Shown here piece after piece: positions 12,874-14,037 of a DNA stretch of 14,037 nucleotides. This DNA comes from Solirubrobacteraceae bacterium (lineage in GTDB: Bacteria > Actinomycetota > Thermoleophilia > Solirubrobacterales > Solirubrobacteraceae): NCBI GenBank assembly GCA_017882405.1, contig JADGPO010000128.1, positions 1 through 14,037 on the forward strand. Reading direction: 5' to 3'. Every line of letters starts with the position of its first letter. Positions within the stretch are counted from its first letter, which is position 1. The translations under genes and the position numbers were made by a program. The notes under the pieces are model-generated. The model was not told the origin of the DNA and did not search any database. It saw only the letters and a list, made by a program, of their open reading frames with translations.

Positions 12874-12882
12874 TTCGCCTCG

Positions 12883-14037
12883 ATGGCGCCGCTGATCACT
12901 CGCGAGGAGGCGCTCGCCCTGGGCGAGCTGTCTGACCACGCCGAGATCGAGGCGCTGGTGCAGCGCGCCTGGGAGGCCCGCCGCGAGCGCTTCGGCGACT
13001 CGACCGACCTCTGCTCGCTGGTGAACGCCAAGTCCGGCGGCTGCGCCGAGGACTGCGGTTTCTGCGCGCAGTCCAAGTACGCGGACGCCGAGACGCCCCT
13101 GCACGCGATGATGGAGCCCGAGCAGATCCTGGAGCACGCGCGCGCCGCCGAGGCGGCCGGCGCCCACCGCTTCTGCATGGTGACCCAGGGCCAGGGGCTC
13201 TCCACACGCGACTTCGACAAGGTGCTGGCCGGGGCACGCCTGGTCGCCGAGCACACCAACCTCAAGCGCTGCGCGTCGATCGGGCACATGTCGGTCGCCC
13301 GCGCCCAGGCGCTCAAGCAAGCCGGGATCCAGCGCGTGCACCACAACGTCGAGACGGCCGAGTCCTATTACCCGGAGGTCTCCAGCACGGTCCGCTACCA
13401 GGGGCGCCTGCGCACGATCGATGCCGTCCGCGAGGCCGGCTTGGAGACCTGCGTCGGAGGCATCCTCAACCTTGGCGAGACCCGCGAGCAGCGCGTCGAG
13501 ATGGCGTTCGAGCTGGCCGGGATCAACCCCACCAGCGTGCCCGTCAACCTGCTCAACCCCCGTCCGGGCACGAAGTTCGGCGACCGTGAGCTGATGGATC
13601 CCTGGGAGGTCGTCAAGTGGATCGCGATCTTCCGCCTGATCCTCCCCGAGGCGCTGTTCAGGCTCTGCGGAGGACGGGTGGAGAACCTCGGCGAGCTGCA
13701 GGCGACGGCCGTGAAGGCCGGACTCAACGGCGTGATGATGGGCAACTTCCTGACCACGCTGGGCAACACGCCCGAGGAGGACCAGGCGATGTTCGAGGAC
13801 CTGGGGCTCAACGTGCGCCGCCAGGACGACAACGGCGCCAACCCCCGGCCCGACAACCGCTCGGGTTGGCTGGAGGGCGAGACCCCCGACCTCGTCTCGG
13901 CGGCCCTGCACGACGACGCGGGATCGGAGCCCGGACTCGAGGTGCGGCTCTGGGACCCCTCGACGCAACTTCGCTTCGCGGCCAAGCGGGCGGTGCCGCC
14001 GCGGCCCGACGGGGCGCCGAACGGCGGCCGCGGCCGC
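12883..14037 (+). CDS. bioB: Biotin synthase, open at the right edge, with a C-terminal extension
   Basis: This radical-SAM enzyme inserts sulfur into dethiobiotin, the last step of biotin synthesis. The 4Fe-4S motif is CAEDCGFC (C54, C58, C61). The 2Fe-2S ligands have counterparts C98 (RFCMVTQG), C130 (LKRCASIG), C190 (LETCVGG) and R260 (FRLCGGR). YYPEVSSTVRYQGRL (162-176), NLLNPRPGTKFGD (222-234) and MMGNFLTTLGNT (285-296) are typical. Family enzymes are usually 320-350 aa; here 385 codons run to the window end without a stop. Residues 330-385 are Asp/Pro/Gly-rich and not conserved-looking. The ATG at 12883 follows a -10 box by 9 nt. Biotin made here would be attached to the biotinyl protein and used by the carboxylase in the window. 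Confidence 0.96.
   Translation, partial: MAPLITREEALALGELSDHAEIEALVQRAWEARRERFGDSTDLCSLVNAKSGGCAEDCGFCAQSKYADAETPLHAMMEPEQILEHARAAEAAGAHRFCMVTQGQGLSTRDFDKVLAGARLVAEHTNLKRCASIGHMSVARAQALKQAGIQRVHHNVETAESYYPEVSSTVRYQGRLRTIDAVREAGLETCVGGILNLGETREQRVEMAFELAGINPTSVPVNLLNPRPGTKFGDRELMDPWEVVKWIAIFRLILPEALFRLCGGRVENLGELQATAVKAGLNGVMMGNFLTTLGNTPEEDQAMFEDLGLNVRRQDDNGANPRPDNRSGWLEGETPDLVSAALHDDAGSEPGLEVRLWDPSTQLRFAAKRAVPPRPDGAPNGGRGR

Noticed and set aside
12751..13968. A 405-codon minus-strand open frame opposite biotin synthase
   Set aside because: Biotin synthase on the other strand has all catalytic motifs; this frame is a shadow, apart from its last residues discussed as a possible small gene.
14018..14037. 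NotI-like GGCCGC repeats at the right edge as a cloning scar
   Set aside because: The bases continue the biotin synthase frame in a GC-rich tail and such runs are common at this GC content; there is no vector sequence.
1..14037. CRISPR array, tRNA, rRNA, insertion sequence or prophage
   Set aside because: No regularly spaced repeats, no cloverleaf-like sequence, no transposase or phage genes, and no terminal inverted repeats were seen on either strand.

Overview
This is a GC-rich (roughly 65-70% by eye) bacterial window packed with short, mostly tightly spaced genes on both strands. The gene set (a TB7.3-like stand-alone biotinyl protein, an HhH-GPD protein of an actinobacterial type, several acyl-CoA enzymes, a monoacylglycerol-lipase-like hydrolase) and the many start codons lying 6-9 nt behind a TAnnnT box (a leaderless-mRNA signature) point to Actinomycetota. 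Thermoleophilia/Solirubrobacterales is my best guess, by inference only. A 22-bp exact match to the Illumina P5 adapter at 3438-3459 shows this is a draft assembly, probably metagenomic, with an untrimmed-adapter join in the middle of an intergenic region.

Left region (1-4762) is acyl-CoA and lipid metabolism: an acyl-CoA carboxylase carboxyltransferase subunit (minus, runs off the left edge), a membrane fatty-acid desaturase (plus) behind a long structured leader that can hide its ribosome-binding site, an enoyl-CoA hydratase (minus), and an LCAD-type acyl-CoA dehydrogenase (plus) followed by a 30-codon remnant of a second dehydrogenase. A similar operator-like motif lies before the carboxylase and the hydratase. 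The adapter artefact lies between the hydratase and the dehydrogenase, so their adjacency is not proven.

Middle region (4795-9755): a plus-strand run of YqgE/AlgH, a CDF zinc/cation exporter, a cupin and a monoacylglycerol-lipase-like hydrolase, joined by 1-4 nt overlaps or short gaps. Facing it is a minus-strand run: an unknown 130-aa protein, a protein with two tandem YbjQ (UPF0145) domains, a 55-aa internally deleted SRPBCC-like ORF, and a PlsC-type acyltransferase.

Right region (9880-14037): a YbjT/NmrA-like NAD(P)-binding protein (plus), a previously hidden 51-aa single-membrane-segment protein (minus), a two-gene unit of a 70-aa biotinyl protein and a crotonase that resembles methylmalonyl-CoA decarboxylase (plus), an HhH-GPD protein lacking the usual catalytic lysine (minus), and biotin synthase (plus, open at the right edge).

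A recurring theme is biotin and short-chain acyl-CoA chemistry: the carboxyltransferase, the free biotinyl domain, the decarboxylase-like crotonase and biotin synthase could all feed one propionyl/methylmalonyl-type pathway. That link is inference from proximity. The most interesting unexplained element is the desaturase leader (1442-1501), a candidate RNA thermometer or riboswitch. No tRNA, rRNA, CRISPR array or insertion sequence was seen, and no stretch over 300 bases lacks a gene.
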